DNA of 33,038 nucleotides from an uncultured Bacteroides sp. (GTDB taxonomy: Bacteria > Bacteroidota > Bacteroidia > Bacteroidales > Bacteroidaceae). The number at the start of each line of letters is the position of its first letter. The stretch's first letter is position 1. Below the pieces are notes generated by a model. It was not told the origin of the DNA. It made no database searches and saw only the letters and a list, made by a program, of their open reading frames with translations. Positions 8,004 to 15,902 of this stretch are shown here, piece by piece. The stretch is taken from contig CAAFTU010000085.1 of the NCBI GenBank assembly GCA_900766005.1, positions 1-33,038 on the forward strand, given 5' to 3'. A program made the position numbers and the translations under genes.

Positions 8004-9641
8004 ATGAAAGGTTTATATCGAAATATAATAGCTTGGGTAAGTGTGGCTTTGCTGGCTACGGCTTGCTATGAAGATAAGGGTAATTATGATTACCGCGAGA
8101 TTAATGACGTGCAGGTGGAGCTGCCAAAGGTTTCGGTTCGCTTGCCGTTGCAAGGGGAGACAGAGATTGTGGTGGAGCCTTCTTTGACTCAGACTCAGAT
8201 TGGCAATGAGGAGAATCTTCGTTTTAAGTGGTATGTGGGTACAATGTCTTCGGAATTCATCTGTGAAGAGAAGGATTGCCAAGATAATCACTTCCATTTT
8301 TACAGTGAGGAGAAGGTGTTCCGTATGAAGGTGAGTGCCGATTATAATCAGAAATTGCAGCTGTTGCTGGAGGTGCATGATGTGGTAGGGGATACCAAAT
8401 GTTACCAGAAGCAGGAGGTGAAGATCGTGAAGCCTCTGAGCAATACGTGGTTTGTGTTGCAGGAGGTAGGCGGTAAAGGTCAGCTGGGGGTAGCTGACGG
8501 CGAACAGGATCAGGCTTTGATTGCTCCGGATGCTTGCCAGACGCTGTATCACACTACTTTCCCGTTGCAGGGAAAGCCGCTCTCTATTGATTGCCGTCAC
8601 AGTTATGGTTCTAAGTATTATCAGTCTCCAGGAGCACCTACGGCGATGCCAATGATAGTGCTCTGCACTAATAAGGACATGCAACTGATTTATCCTACCA
8701 CTTTAAAGACGAAGCATGGCATTCAGGATATGGTGTATGGGGCTGTCAAGGCTGGAACCACTACCTGGAAGCCTTCTTATTATCATCATGCCAACTACGG
8801 GGAAGTGGTGTGCGACCAAGGTCGTTTGTGGCATTCGCTGATGGATGGTTATGCAGTCTATTATTCCGTGAAGGATGATGAAGGTAAGGCAGTTGAGGCG
8901 GATAAGGCTGTGGAACTGGATGATATGTCTTATCTAATTTATGATGAGAAGAAACACCGTTTCTTGTCGTATTCTTATGGTTCGATGGACGGCTTTATGA
9001 TCAGTTTCTATAAGACACAGCATGTGCGTAGGAAAAACGGTTCTAACTGGTCCGACCAGGGTGTGAAGTCGGCTTATCCGTTGGAGTCGGCCGGTGAATT
9101 GTTCAATCCGAGCCAGATTGATCCGAGCTGGAAGGTTCAGTCTATGATCAGTTCGAATAACTTTGCTATGGCAATGGCTTCTGTGGGTGGTTCTGCACTG
9201 AAGGTGCTGGAGTTTACTTCTTCGACAGAGGAAAGTGTGGCAGGTCTGTATGAACTGAATGTTCCCGATGGAGCGAAGGTGGAAGATTGCAAGTTTACTA
9301 CGTCTTATGCTTATAGCCGGATTTTCTTCTTTGCTGTGGGCAACAAGGTGTATAAGGTGGATTTGAACCGCGGTACGCCTAAGATGTCGATGATTTATGA
9401 ACACGGTGACGCGTCTGCCCGTACGGCGGCCCTTAAGTTTAAGGAGGTGAACAAGGATGAGGATAATCCAAACCGCTATGAAATGCAGCTGGGTGTGGCA
9501 TTCAACTTAGCTGACGGCTCGGGCAGTGTGGTGGAATTGAAACTGAATGCGGCCGGTGACGTGAAGCGTGAAGAAGGTAGTATGTATGAATACAAGGGAT
9601 TCAAGACGATCGTTGATATTGCTTACAACTATGGTGAATAG
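8004..9641 (+). CDS. PKD-like family surface lipoprotein
   Basis: A 545-residue lipoprotein: signal peptide with Cys21 (LLATAC), then YEDKGNYDYREINDVQVELP. The CYEDKGNYDY-x-EIN start is a recognisable hallmark of the PKD-like lipoproteins that sit fourth in this kind of SusCD operon. An immunoglobulin/PKD-like region covers roughly residues 25-140, and the rest reads as a beta-rich, possibly propeller-like domain. It is probably a surface glycan- or peptide-binding protein working with SusCD. It lies 24 nt after the DUF4843 gene. A strong hairpin follows it, so the downstream protease genes may be expressed at a lower or separately controlled level. Confidence 0.82.
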   Translation: MKGLYRNIIAWVSVALLATACYEDKGNYDYREINDVQVELPKVSVRLPLQGETEIVVEPSLTQTQIGNEENLRFKWYVGTMSSEFICEEKDCQDNHFHFYSEEKVFRMKVSADYNQKLQLLLEVHDVVGDTKCYQKQEVKIVKPLSNTWFVLQEVGGKGQLGVADGEQDQALIAPDACQTLYHTTFPLQGKPLSIDCRHSYGSKYYQSPGAPTAMPMIVLCTNKDMQLIYPTTLKTKHGIQDMVYGAVKAGTTTWKPSYYHHANYGEVVCDQGRLWHSLMDGYAVYYSVKDDEGKAVEADKAVELDDMSYLIYDEKKHRFLSYSYGSMDGFMISFYKTQHVRRKNGSNWSDQGVKSAYPLESAGELFNPSQIDPSWKVQSMISSNNFAMAMASVGGSALKVLEFTSSTEESVAGLYELNVPDGAKVEDCKFTTSYAYSRIFFFAVGNKVYKVDLNRGTPKMSMIYEHGDASARTAALKFKEVNKDEDNPNRYEMQLGVAFNLADGSGSVVELKLNAAGDVKREEGSMYEYKGFKTIVDIAYNYGE

Positions 9642-9672
9642 GTTGTGGGCGTGTATATAAGGTTAAAGAAGC

Positions 9673-9723
9673 AGGTGTGTCTCTATGATGGGTGTCATAG
9701 GAGGCACACCTCTTCTGATTTTT
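9673..9723 (+). terminator. Strong hairpin with a loose T-run, possible partial terminator or attenuator
   Basis: A stem of about 16 bp starts AGGTGTG (9673-9679) and ends CACACCT (9705-9711), with an inner CTATGA/TCATAG pair closing a 6-nt loop. It has one wobble and one bulge. A T-run (9719-9723) begins about 7 nt after the stem, which is farther than in an efficient terminator. It separates the lipoprotein genes from the protease genes and may reduce read-through or stabilise the upstream mRNA 3' end. Confidence 0.6.
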
Positions 9724-9749
9724 AGTAACTCGTTGTCGAAAGTAAAGAT

Positions 9750-12134
9750 ATGATACGATTTTTGTTGCATAGGAAAGGATGGCTCTGTTTCTGGTTGGGG
9801 ATGGGATTTCTGACCGGAAGCCGGGCACAGGAGCCGGTACAAACTGTGCCAGACTTGCCTGCTTTGGATGTTTTTTGGAAGGGGCAGGAACAGCCGAAGG
9901 GAGAACAGGGAATGTTTGTCACTTACCGGTTGGGTGATAAAATTTACTGGGAGGTTCCCGATAGTCTGTTGGGACGTGACATGATGCTTACGCACACGGT
10001 CCTGCAGGCTCCCGCCCGCAGGAAACGCGACATGGATAAGAAGTTTGGTTTTGCGGGCGATTTGTTTGGTCCTATTATGCTCCGTTTTCAAAAACAGGCG
10101 GGTGAATTGTGGGTGGTTGAACCCTATTTCGACCGAGTTTTTGACGGAAAAGGAGGGACGGTGACGGATATTGCCCGCTTGCGCGGAGATGAGGGGCTGT
10201 ATGAAACGCTGCCGATTTGTGCCGTCGGACCGCATAGTTCGCTGGTGGAGGTAAGTTCTTGGCTGAAGAGCAGTCCGCTGTTTTCGCTGAGTTCGGTTTC
10301 TTTTGATTTGGCTATCGGTGGGGAAATTTATTCGAAGCGGAAGGTAGAAAGTGTAGAAGGCAGACCCGACCGTATGCTGATTCGCCGGAAATCGGGGTTT
10401 AAGACGTCCACCCTGTTTCGTCCGGGAGCACCGCAAACGCCGAGTCATGAGACAGACTGGGAGACGGGTAGCTGTTTGTCTTTGCTCCCTCCTCCGTTGG
10501 AGCCATTACCCGGAAGTGCCTCGTATTTTTCCATTCATCAGAGGCTTTTTGGCGAGCAGGAAGGCAGGCGGTTTCTTTCGAAGCGCTGGCGACTGGAACT
10601 GACGCCAGAAGACAGTGTGCGCTATCAGAAGGGGGAGCGGGTGAAGCCTGTTCGTCCGATTGTGTTCTATATTGACAAGCATACGCCGGAGCGTTGGAGA
10701 AAGGTGGTCAAGGAAGCCGTGGAAGCTTGGCAGCCGGTGTTTGAAAAAGCGGGTTTCCGAGAAGCTATCTCTGCCCGTATGGAACCCACTGCTGAGGAGG
10801 ATCCGTTGTTTTCTGTGTTCGACAGTCAGTATCCGTATATTTCTTGGAAGACATCGGGGATGAACAATGCGTATGGTCCCACGCCTTGTGAGGCGCGTTC
10901 GGCTGAAATCATGGCTTGTCATGTGGGAATTTTTAGCAGTGTGCTGGATATTCTGCAGCGCTGGTATTTCGTGCAGTGTGGAGCTGTGGATCCGGATGGA
11001 TGCCTCACGGAGTATCCGGATTCACTGATGGGTGAATTAATCAAACTGGTTGTGACGCATGAAGTGGGGCATACATTAGGACTGGAACATAATCATTTTG
11101 GAAGTAGTGCTTATGCTATCGAGCAGCTTCGTGATAATGATTTCCTGACTCGTCACGGTATGGGAACTTCAATCATGGATTATATGCGGTGCAACTATGC
11201 GTTGCGTCCGGGCGACCGGACCGACTTGCGCAACCGGATTGCTCGTATCGGGGTGTATGATTATTGGGCCATTGAGTGGGGCTATCGTATTTTCCCCGGA
11301 AAGACGGTGGAGGAGCGGAACAGACAGCGTGCGGAATGGATGCGCAAAGAATGGGAAGATCCTGAAAAGTGGTTTGTCGACCAGGGGGATGTGCGTGCTC
11401 AGGCAGAGGATTTGGGGAACGATGCGATGGCATTCAATGCGCAGGGCATGGAGAATCTGCGTTATTTAAGTGAGCAGGAAAGTCTCTGGACTCCGGCAAA
11501 TGCAATGGAACGAAGGGTGATGCAGCGCAGGTATACGGAAATGATTTCAATGGCGGAGATATGGATGCAGCATGTGATGTATCATTTGGGCGGACGTTTT
11601 CGTCCGGATCCCTTCAGCGGATCTGCTGATTTCCGTTTTGAGACGCCGGCCAATAACCGTCGGGCACTGGATTTTATGCTGACTTACTTTTTTGAGCCTC
11701 CGGTGTGGCTGTTTGCTGCCGAGCGTGCCAAGGCTTTGCAACTTGATTCGGAGGAGTGCTTTGATTCGTTCTGCAACCGTAATCTACGGATGCTGATGGA
11801 GCGTTGGGAGCAAGTGGATTATGTACAGGCAGGTGATGCGGAGGCTTATGGGCTGGAGGAAATGGCTGAGGCGATCCGGGGAACGCTTTTCAAGGAATGG
11901 TCGGCAGGAGCCGATGTGGAGCCGTTGAAGTTTGTGCTGCAGAAAGCATATATCAGGCAGCTCCGGAAACAAGTGGATAAGGGTAGCCGCGTTTCTTCTC
12001 ATCTTCTGGCTGTGGCCTGGAGGGAACTGAAGGAAATCCGTCTGGCTGCTTTGAAGTATGCCTGCAAAGCACAGCCGGGAAGAGCTAAAGGGCAGGTAGA
12101 AGAATTGTTACAGGTCTATTTAAATGAAATATGA
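9750..12134 (+). CDS. Secreted zinc-dependent metalloprotease (DUF5117-type, HExxHxxGxxH)
   Basis: A 794-residue protein with an N-terminal signal peptide ending near SRAQEP. The zinc site is HEVGHTLGLEH at residues 437-447: His437, Glu438 (catalytic), His441, His447 and the turn Gly444. This is the metzincin-type HExxHxxGxxH, followed by a likely Met-turn in SIMDYMR. The N-terminal part resembles the DUF5117/DUF5118 region of Bacteroidota zinc-dependent metalloproteases. The segment near residue 305 (VFYIDKHTPERWRKVV, then EAVEAWQPVFEKAGF) recurs in the next gene. It probably degrades proteins or peptides in the periplasm or at the cell surface. It lies 108 nt after the lipoprotein gene across a hairpin, and 1 nt before the paralogue. 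That position suggests it processes what SusCD imports or captures. Confidence 0.9.
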   Translation: MIRFLLHRKGWLCFWLGMGFLTGSRAQEPVQTVPDLPALDVFWKGQEQPKGEQGMFVTYRLGDKIYWEVPDSLLGRDMMLTHTVLQAPARRKRDMDKKFGFAGDLFGPIMLRFQKQAGELWVVEPYFDRVFDGKGGTVTDIARLRGDEGLYETLPICAVGPHSSLVEVSSWLKSSPLFSLSSVSFDLAIGGEIYSKRKVESVEGRPDRMLIRRKSGFKTSTLFRPGAPQTPSHETDWETGSCLSLLPPPLEPLPGSASYFSIHQRLFGEQEGRRFLSKRWRLELTPEDSVRYQKGERVKPVRPIVFYIDKHTPERWRKVVKEAVEAWQPVFEKAGFREAISARMEPTAEEDPLFSVFDSQYPYISWKTSGMNNAYGPTPCEARSAEIMACHVGIFSSVLDILQRWYFVQCGAVDPDGCLTEYPDSLMGELIKLVVTHEVGHTLGLEHNHFGSSAYAIEQLRDNDFLTRHGMGTSIMDYMRCNYALRPGDRTDLRNRIARIGVYDYWAIEWGYRIFPGKTVEERNRQRAEWMRKEWEDPEKWFVDQGDVRAQAEDLGNDAMAFNAQGMENLRYLSEQESLWTPANAMERRVMQRRYTEMISMAEIWMQHVMYHLGGRFRPDPFSGSADFRFETPANNRRALDFMLTYFFEPPVWLFAAERAKALQLDSEECFDSFCNRNLRMLMERWEQVDYVQAGDAEAYGLEEMAEAIRGTLFKEWSAGADVEPLKFVLQKAYIRQLRKQVDKGSRVSSHLLAVAWRELKEIRLAALKYACKAQPGRAKGQVEELLQVYLNEI

Positions 12135-12135
12135 T

Positions 12136-14208
12136 ATGAAAAAGAAATGGATAGCAATGTTGAGTGCGTTGCTGATGGTACTCTATACAGCCGGAGCGCA
12201 AACGGCTTCTTATCAGGTTTTGTCGGGTAAGGAAACGGTATGCTGTGGAGGTGTCTTGCCGGTGTATCAGCAGGAGGGGAAGGTCTTTTTGGAGATTTCT
12301 CCTGCCATGCAAGGGCGTGAATGGTATATTTCGGCTCAGATAGATAAGGGTTTTGATTTGATTGACCGCCCGGCCAAGAGTGTGGGGGTGGTGCGTGTCC
12401 AGCTTTCGGATGATAAGAAAGAGGTACTGTTGGAGCAGCCTTTCTATTCCGAACGGATCTGTGATCCGGACAGTGAGTTGATTCCGGCTTTCGGAGCTTC
12501 TAATTATCAGCGTCATGGAATGCGGTTGCCGGTGGCTGAAGTGTTGCCGGACGGCAGGGCATTGGTAGATGTGACGGATTTGCTGGTCACGGGCAATGAC
12601 TGGTTTGAGTATATGTATGCTTCGATAAGAGGCTTGGATGGTTCAAAATCTAAGATTCGGGGGGTGCGTGCCTTGGCCGATGGCGTGCATTTCACGATTC
12701 AACGGCAGCATGGATATGAGTCTGAGCGGGCGATGCTTTCCAGTTCTGCTATGATCTTGCCGGCTTCCAGTATTCCTTTGCAGGTAAGTTGTGTGATTCG
12801 TGTGTTGCCCAAGCAGGATATGGCTATACGGCTGGCAGAACCTGAAAGTTCGTATCAGGTGGTTTCTTTTACAGACTACGGACAGGACCCGTATACTACA
12901 ATCAAGGATTCGCTGGTGATTCGTTGGCGGATGGAACCAGCGGAAGCAGAGCGTGCACGCAGCCGAAAAGGCAAGCTTGTGTATCCTAAACAGCCGTTGG
13001 TTTTTGCTATTGACGGTTATTTCCCTGAGGTGTATGTGAAGGCGGTGGAAGAGGCTGTAGCAGGCTGGAATAAAGCGTTGGAGCAAGCTGGATTTAGGGA
13101 TGCACTGCTGACCCGACGGATGAAACGGGAGGAACCGACTGCCGGAGAGCGGGCACTGATTGCCTATGATATGGGGCCGACTGGTGTCAAGGGAACATTG
13201 GCTCATCATCCTCGTACCGGAGAAATTTTGCAATGTCGCATTAATATAGGGCATGGATTTTTGCCGGAACGGTGTGTTGCCTGGGAGTGGCTGACGGGTG
13301 AGCAAGCGAAAGATGTGGAACTGTTGCGAGTGGAAGTGGCCAAGATGGTTGGGGAAATGTTGGGGCTTCGTTCTCGTAAATCCCTTCCTTTGCTGGCTTC
13401 ATCGGATTACAAACCTGACCGATATGCACTTTATGCCTTGTCAGAAGGGTATCGTCCTTTTCTGCAGGCGGCATCTCCGTTGGAGGAACGTGATTTGCTT
13501 CATCGTTATTTGCAGACCACTTTCGGTTCTAAAGTGCCGGGAATGGTAGATAAAGAGGAGGCTGTTCTCTCTGCTTATGCTTCTTCTTTGGAGAAAATGA
13601 AACAGCGGTTTGCCAGCTTGGATCAATATAAGAAAGGAAATGTGCGTGAATTCTATCGGAAAGGGCTGAAATGTTACGGTGAGTGTATAGTTGCTTTGTC
13701 GGACTGGATAGGGTCGGATCGTCCGGCTGATGAGCAAAGAAAGGCTATGCATCTGCTGAGTGAGTATGTGTTTAGGGGCAGTGAAGCGTTCTCCAACCGT
13801 TATGCTGAAGCAGGCGGTATGGAAGACAGGCGTTTTCATATAGGGGAACCTGTCAAGGAGGTGTTCGAGAAATTGCTGTCTCCCGATACACACACTGCCT
13901 TGGTACGTGCCGGTTGGTATGCTTTGGGCGATAAGTCGTTCACGGCGGATGTGTTTTTTGCTGATTTGTATGCTTCCCTTTTTCAGGACTTCCGGCCGGA
14001 CAGCCGTTTCTCTTATGAGCAGCTGGACCGGATGGTGCAATGTGTAGAGGTATGGAAGAAGGTGGTGGCAACTGTTCCGGAAGAAGAAAGTGTGGGGTAT
14101 CAGCGCTTGGCATCCGAATGGAAGCATGTGAAATCCCGGTTGCAGCAACTGGCTCAAGAACATGTACAGCCTCAAGTCCGTTCTCTCTGTGAGTGGATGA
14201 TCCGGTAG
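12136..14208 (+). CDS. Catalytically dead paralogue of the zinc metalloprotease
   Basis: About 690 residues with a signal peptide MKKKWIAMLSALLMVLYTAGAQ; an alternative ATG at 12124 overlaps the previous gene. Homology to the preceding protease is visible at residue 286 onward (PLVFAIDGYFPEVYVKAV, then EAVAGWNKALEQAGFRDAL) and at a TGEIL turn (compare SAEIM). The zinc-site region aligns LGLRS with LGLEH, but HEVGH becomes KMVGE and the third His becomes Ser (residues 403-413). All three ligands and the catalytic Glu are lost, and no Met-turn remains. The frame is intact with no stops, so the gene looks maintained and not decaying. It may be a partner, inhibitor, chaperone or substrate-binding subunit of the active enzyme. 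This is inference from sequence. Confidence 0.8.
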   Translation: MKKKWIAMLSALLMVLYTAGAQTASYQVLSGKETVCCGGVLPVYQQEGKVFLEISPAMQGREWYISAQIDKGFDLIDRPAKSVGVVRVQLSDDKKEVLLEQPFYSERICDPDSELIPAFGASNYQRHGMRLPVAEVLPDGRALVDVTDLLVTGNDWFEYMYASIRGLDGSKSKIRGVRALADGVHFTIQRQHGYESERAMLSSSAMILPASSIPLQVSCVIRVLPKQDMAIRLAEPESSYQVVSFTDYGQDPYTTIKDSLVIRWRMEPAEAERARSRKGKLVYPKQPLVFAIDGYFPEVYVKAVEEAVAGWNKALEQAGFRDALLTRRMKREEPTAGERALIAYDMGPTGVKGTLAHHPRTGEILQCRINIGHGFLPERCVAWEWLTGEQAKDVELLRVEVAKMVGEMLGLRSRKSLPLLASSDYKPDRYALYALSEGYRPFLQAASPLEERDLLHRYLQTTFGSKVPGMVDKEEAVLSAYASSLEKMKQRFASLDQYKKGNVREFYRKGLKCYGECIVALSDWIGSDRPADEQRKAMHLLSEYVFRGSEAFSNRYAEAGGMEDRRFHIGEPVKEVFEKLLSPDTHTALVRAGWYALGDKSFTADVFFADLYASLFQDFRPDSRFSYEQLDRMVQCVEVWKKVVATVPEEESVGYQRLASEWKHVKSRLQQLAQEHVQPQVRSLCEWMIR

Positions 14209-14251
14209 TGTGTTTTTGAGGTTGGGAGGATGCAGATGAAAGAAATTCGTT

Positions 14252-14259
14252 TATCTTTG
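14252..14259 (+). promoter_or_regulatory. -7 box before the methyltransferase-like gene
   Basis: TATCTTTG is an exact TAnnTTTG match, 23 nt before the ATG at 14283. No convincing -33 TTG lies at 19-20 bp, so the call rests on the -7 box alone. It suggests a new transcription unit begins after the protease genes. Confidence 0.5.
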
Positions 14260-14282
14260 TCCGGTGAATAAGGAAAGAAAGA

Positions 14283-14906
14283 ATGAACTGGTTACTTGAA
14301 ATAAAAAAGCCCTTTGTGTGGATGCTCCGTTTCCGCCACCGTTGCGGATATGGGGTGCATTCTCCTTTTGCCTTCAGTCTGATAACGGATGTGATGTATG
14401 AAAAAAGAGCTTACTATGCGTATGCTCGCTTGGAACAGGAGCAGAAAAGGCAGGGACTGGCAGGAGTGGAGTGGACAGGTAGTTGTAAGATGAATCGTTT
14501 TCTGTTTCGTCTTGTCAACCGGATTCAGCCCTCTGTTATTGTTGAGGTGGGGCGTCCGTCTTTGGCTTCCCATTATATGCAAGCTGCCAAGCCGTCTGCT
14601 TCGTATCTTTTTGCATCCGATTTGTCGGAACTCTTTCTGGAAACCGGTGTACCGGTTGATTTGCTTTATTTGAACGATTGGAAACGGCCGGAAGTGATGG
14701 AGCAGGCTTTTGAAGTTTGTGTGCAGCGCGTAGCTTCTTCCGGTGTGTTTGTTGTGCATGGCATCGGTTACTCTAAAGAAATGAAAGCGCTTTGGAAACG
14801 GTTGCAGGACGATGAGCGGGTGGGCATTACTTTCGACTGGTATGATGTGGGGTTGCTTTATTTTGATAAGACAAAAATCAAACAACATTACATTGTCAAC
14901 TTTTGA
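14283..14906 (+). CDS. Methyltransferase-like conserved protein, SAM motif degenerate
   Basis: A 207-residue cytosolic protein. RFRHRCGYGVHSPFAFSLIT near the N-terminus is a characteristic Bacteroidales signature for a family annotated as SAM-dependent methyltransferase-like. The central VIVEVGRPSLAS occupies the place of Rossmann motif I, but the Gly-rich loop (E-x-G-x-G-x-G) is incomplete, so SAM binding is doubtful. A later strand (VFVVHGIGYSKEMKALW) and the ending KIKQHYIVNF are also family-typical. The biological role is unknown. The next gene, cobalamin adenosyltransferase, starts 47 nt after its stop and is probably cotranscribed; adjacency is the only functional hint. Confidence 0.7.
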   Translation: MNWLLEIKKPFVWMLRFRHRCGYGVHSPFAFSLITDVMYEKRAYYAYARLEQEQKRQGLAGVEWTGSCKMNRFLFRLVNRIQPSVIVEVGRPSLASHYMQAAKPSASYLFASDLSELFLETGVPVDLLYLNDWKRPEVMEQAFEVCVQRVASSGVFVVHGIGYSKEMKALWKRLQDDERVGITFDWYDVGLLYFDKTKIKQHYIVNF

Positions 14907-14953
14907 CCATGGCGGGTTGTGTTGTTAATAGCTGTTACCTAAAAACGATTCAT

Positions 14954-15517
14954 ATGAAGAAGAGTCTTGTTTACACCAAAACCGGAGATAAAGGAACCAC
15001 CAGTCTGGTGGGTGGAAGCCGGGTTCCTAAAAACCACATTCGTCTGGAAGCTTATGGCACCGTAGATGAACTCAATGCTTGTTTGGGCTGGTTGTTGACG
15101 TATCTCACCGATGAGGCCGACCGTCAGTTTGTGCAGGGCATTCAGCATCGGTTGTTTGCTATCGGTTCCCACTTGGCCACCGACCAGGAAAAAATGTCTT
15201 TGAAACCGGCCAGTATCTTGATGAAGGAAGATGTGGAAAAAATTGAACAGGAAATCGACCGGCTGGATGAGAAGTTACCGCCTATCCGTGCGTTTGTCCT
15301 TCCGGGAGGTTGTCGCTCAGCTGCAGTGTGTCATGTGTGCCGCACGGTGTGCCGTAGGGCAGAAAGACGCATCTTGACTTTGTCTGAAACTTGTAAAATC
15401 TCTCCCGAAGTGCTGTCTTTTGTAAACAGATTATCAGATTATTTGTTTGTTTTATCCAGGAAATTGAATTTGGATGGACAAAATAATGAAATATTCTGGG
15501 ATAATAGTTGCAAATGA
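14954..15517 (+). CDS. PduO-type ATP:cob(I)alamin adenosyltransferase
   Basis: 187 residues, starting at ATG 14954 (MKKSLVYTKTGDKGTTSL); an upstream extension would need a TTG start inside the preceding gene's stop region. KTGDKGTTSLVGG binds ATP phosphates in this family. RLEAYGTVDELNACLGWLL, FVLPGGCRSAAVCHVCRTVCRRAER and VLSFVNRLSDYLFVLSRKLN are the family's conserved helices. It transfers the 5'-deoxyadenosyl group from ATP to cob(I)alamin and makes adenosylcobalamin for enzymes such as methylmalonyl-CoA mutase. A Cys replaces the usual Ser in LPGGS and several extra Cys residues surround it; this is a curiosity and not obviously damaging. It is probably cotranscribed with the gene before it. 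Confidence 0.93.
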   Translation: MKKSLVYTKTGDKGTTSLVGGSRVPKNHIRLEAYGTVDELNACLGWLLTYLTDEADRQFVQGIQHRLFAIGSHLATDQEKMSLKPASILMKEDVEKIEQEIDRLDEKLPPIRAFVLPGGCRSAAVCHVCRTVCRRAERRILTLSETCKISPEVLSFVNRLSDYLFVLSRKLNLDGQNNEIFWDNSCK

Positions 15518-15537
15518 ATTATTTTATTATACTTTTG
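15508..15537 (+). promoter_or_regulatory. Promoter of the DUF2795 gene
   Basis: TTG at 15508-15510, a 19-bp spacer, then TACTTTTG at 15530-15537. The match to the Bacteroidota consensus is exact. It overlaps the end of the cobalamin adenosyltransferase gene, so the small gene downstream has its own start site near 15544. Confidence 0.7.
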
Positions 15538-15588
15538 CCGAGAATTTAAACAAGTTGATTTTTAGTATTCACTTTAATACTTATCATT

Positions 15589-15810
15589 ATGTATTGGACA
15601 TTGGAATTAGCATCCAAGTTGGAAGATGCTCCCTGGCCGGCAACCAAGGATGAATTGATTGATTATGCCATGCGTTCAGGTGCTCCTCTTGAAGTGATTG
15701 AGAACCTCCAAGAGATGGAAGATGAAGGCGAAATCTATGAAAGTATAGAAGATATTTGGCCGGATTATCCAAGCAAGGAAGATTTTTTCTTCAACGAAGA
15801 AGAGTATTAA
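15589..15810 (+). CDS. DUF2795 small acidic protein
   Basis: A 73-residue, strongly acidic protein starting MYWTLELASKLEDAPWPATKDELIDYAMRSG. The ELASKLEDAPWPATKDELIDYA segment is the DUF2795 signature, conserved at this length throughout Bacteroidales. The tail is rich in Glu, Asp and aromatics (EDIWPDYPSKEDFFFNEEEY). No enzyme motif, signal or membrane segment is present. The function is not known. It is a single-gene unit with a consensus promoter and its own hairpin terminator, which suggests independent and probably strong expression. Confidence 0.88.
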   Translation: MYWTLELASKLEDAPWPATKDELIDYAMRSGAPLEVIENLQEMEDEGEIYESIEDIWPDYPSKEDFFFNEEEY

Positions 15811-15841
15811 TAGCCTTTAGCATAAATCAAAAACAACTGAT

Positions 15842-15886
15842 CAGCGGGACAAACAAAGTGTATTTGTTTGTCCCGCTGGTGTTTTT
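15842..15886 (+). terminator. Terminator between DUF2795 and the convergent porin
   Basis: A 16-bp perfect stem, CAGCGGGACAAACAAA (15842-15857) with TTTGTTTGTCCCGCTG (15863-15878), is followed by GGTGTTTTTG. The position between two converging genes makes a shared, two-way terminator likely. Confidence 0.85.
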
Positions 15887-15902
15887 GTGGGGAAAGCTTG
15901 TA

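Noticed and set aside
12136..14208. The second protease gene as a decaying pseudogene
   Set aside because: There is no internal stop or frameshift and it keeps a signal peptide and full length, so an inactive but maintained protein fits better.
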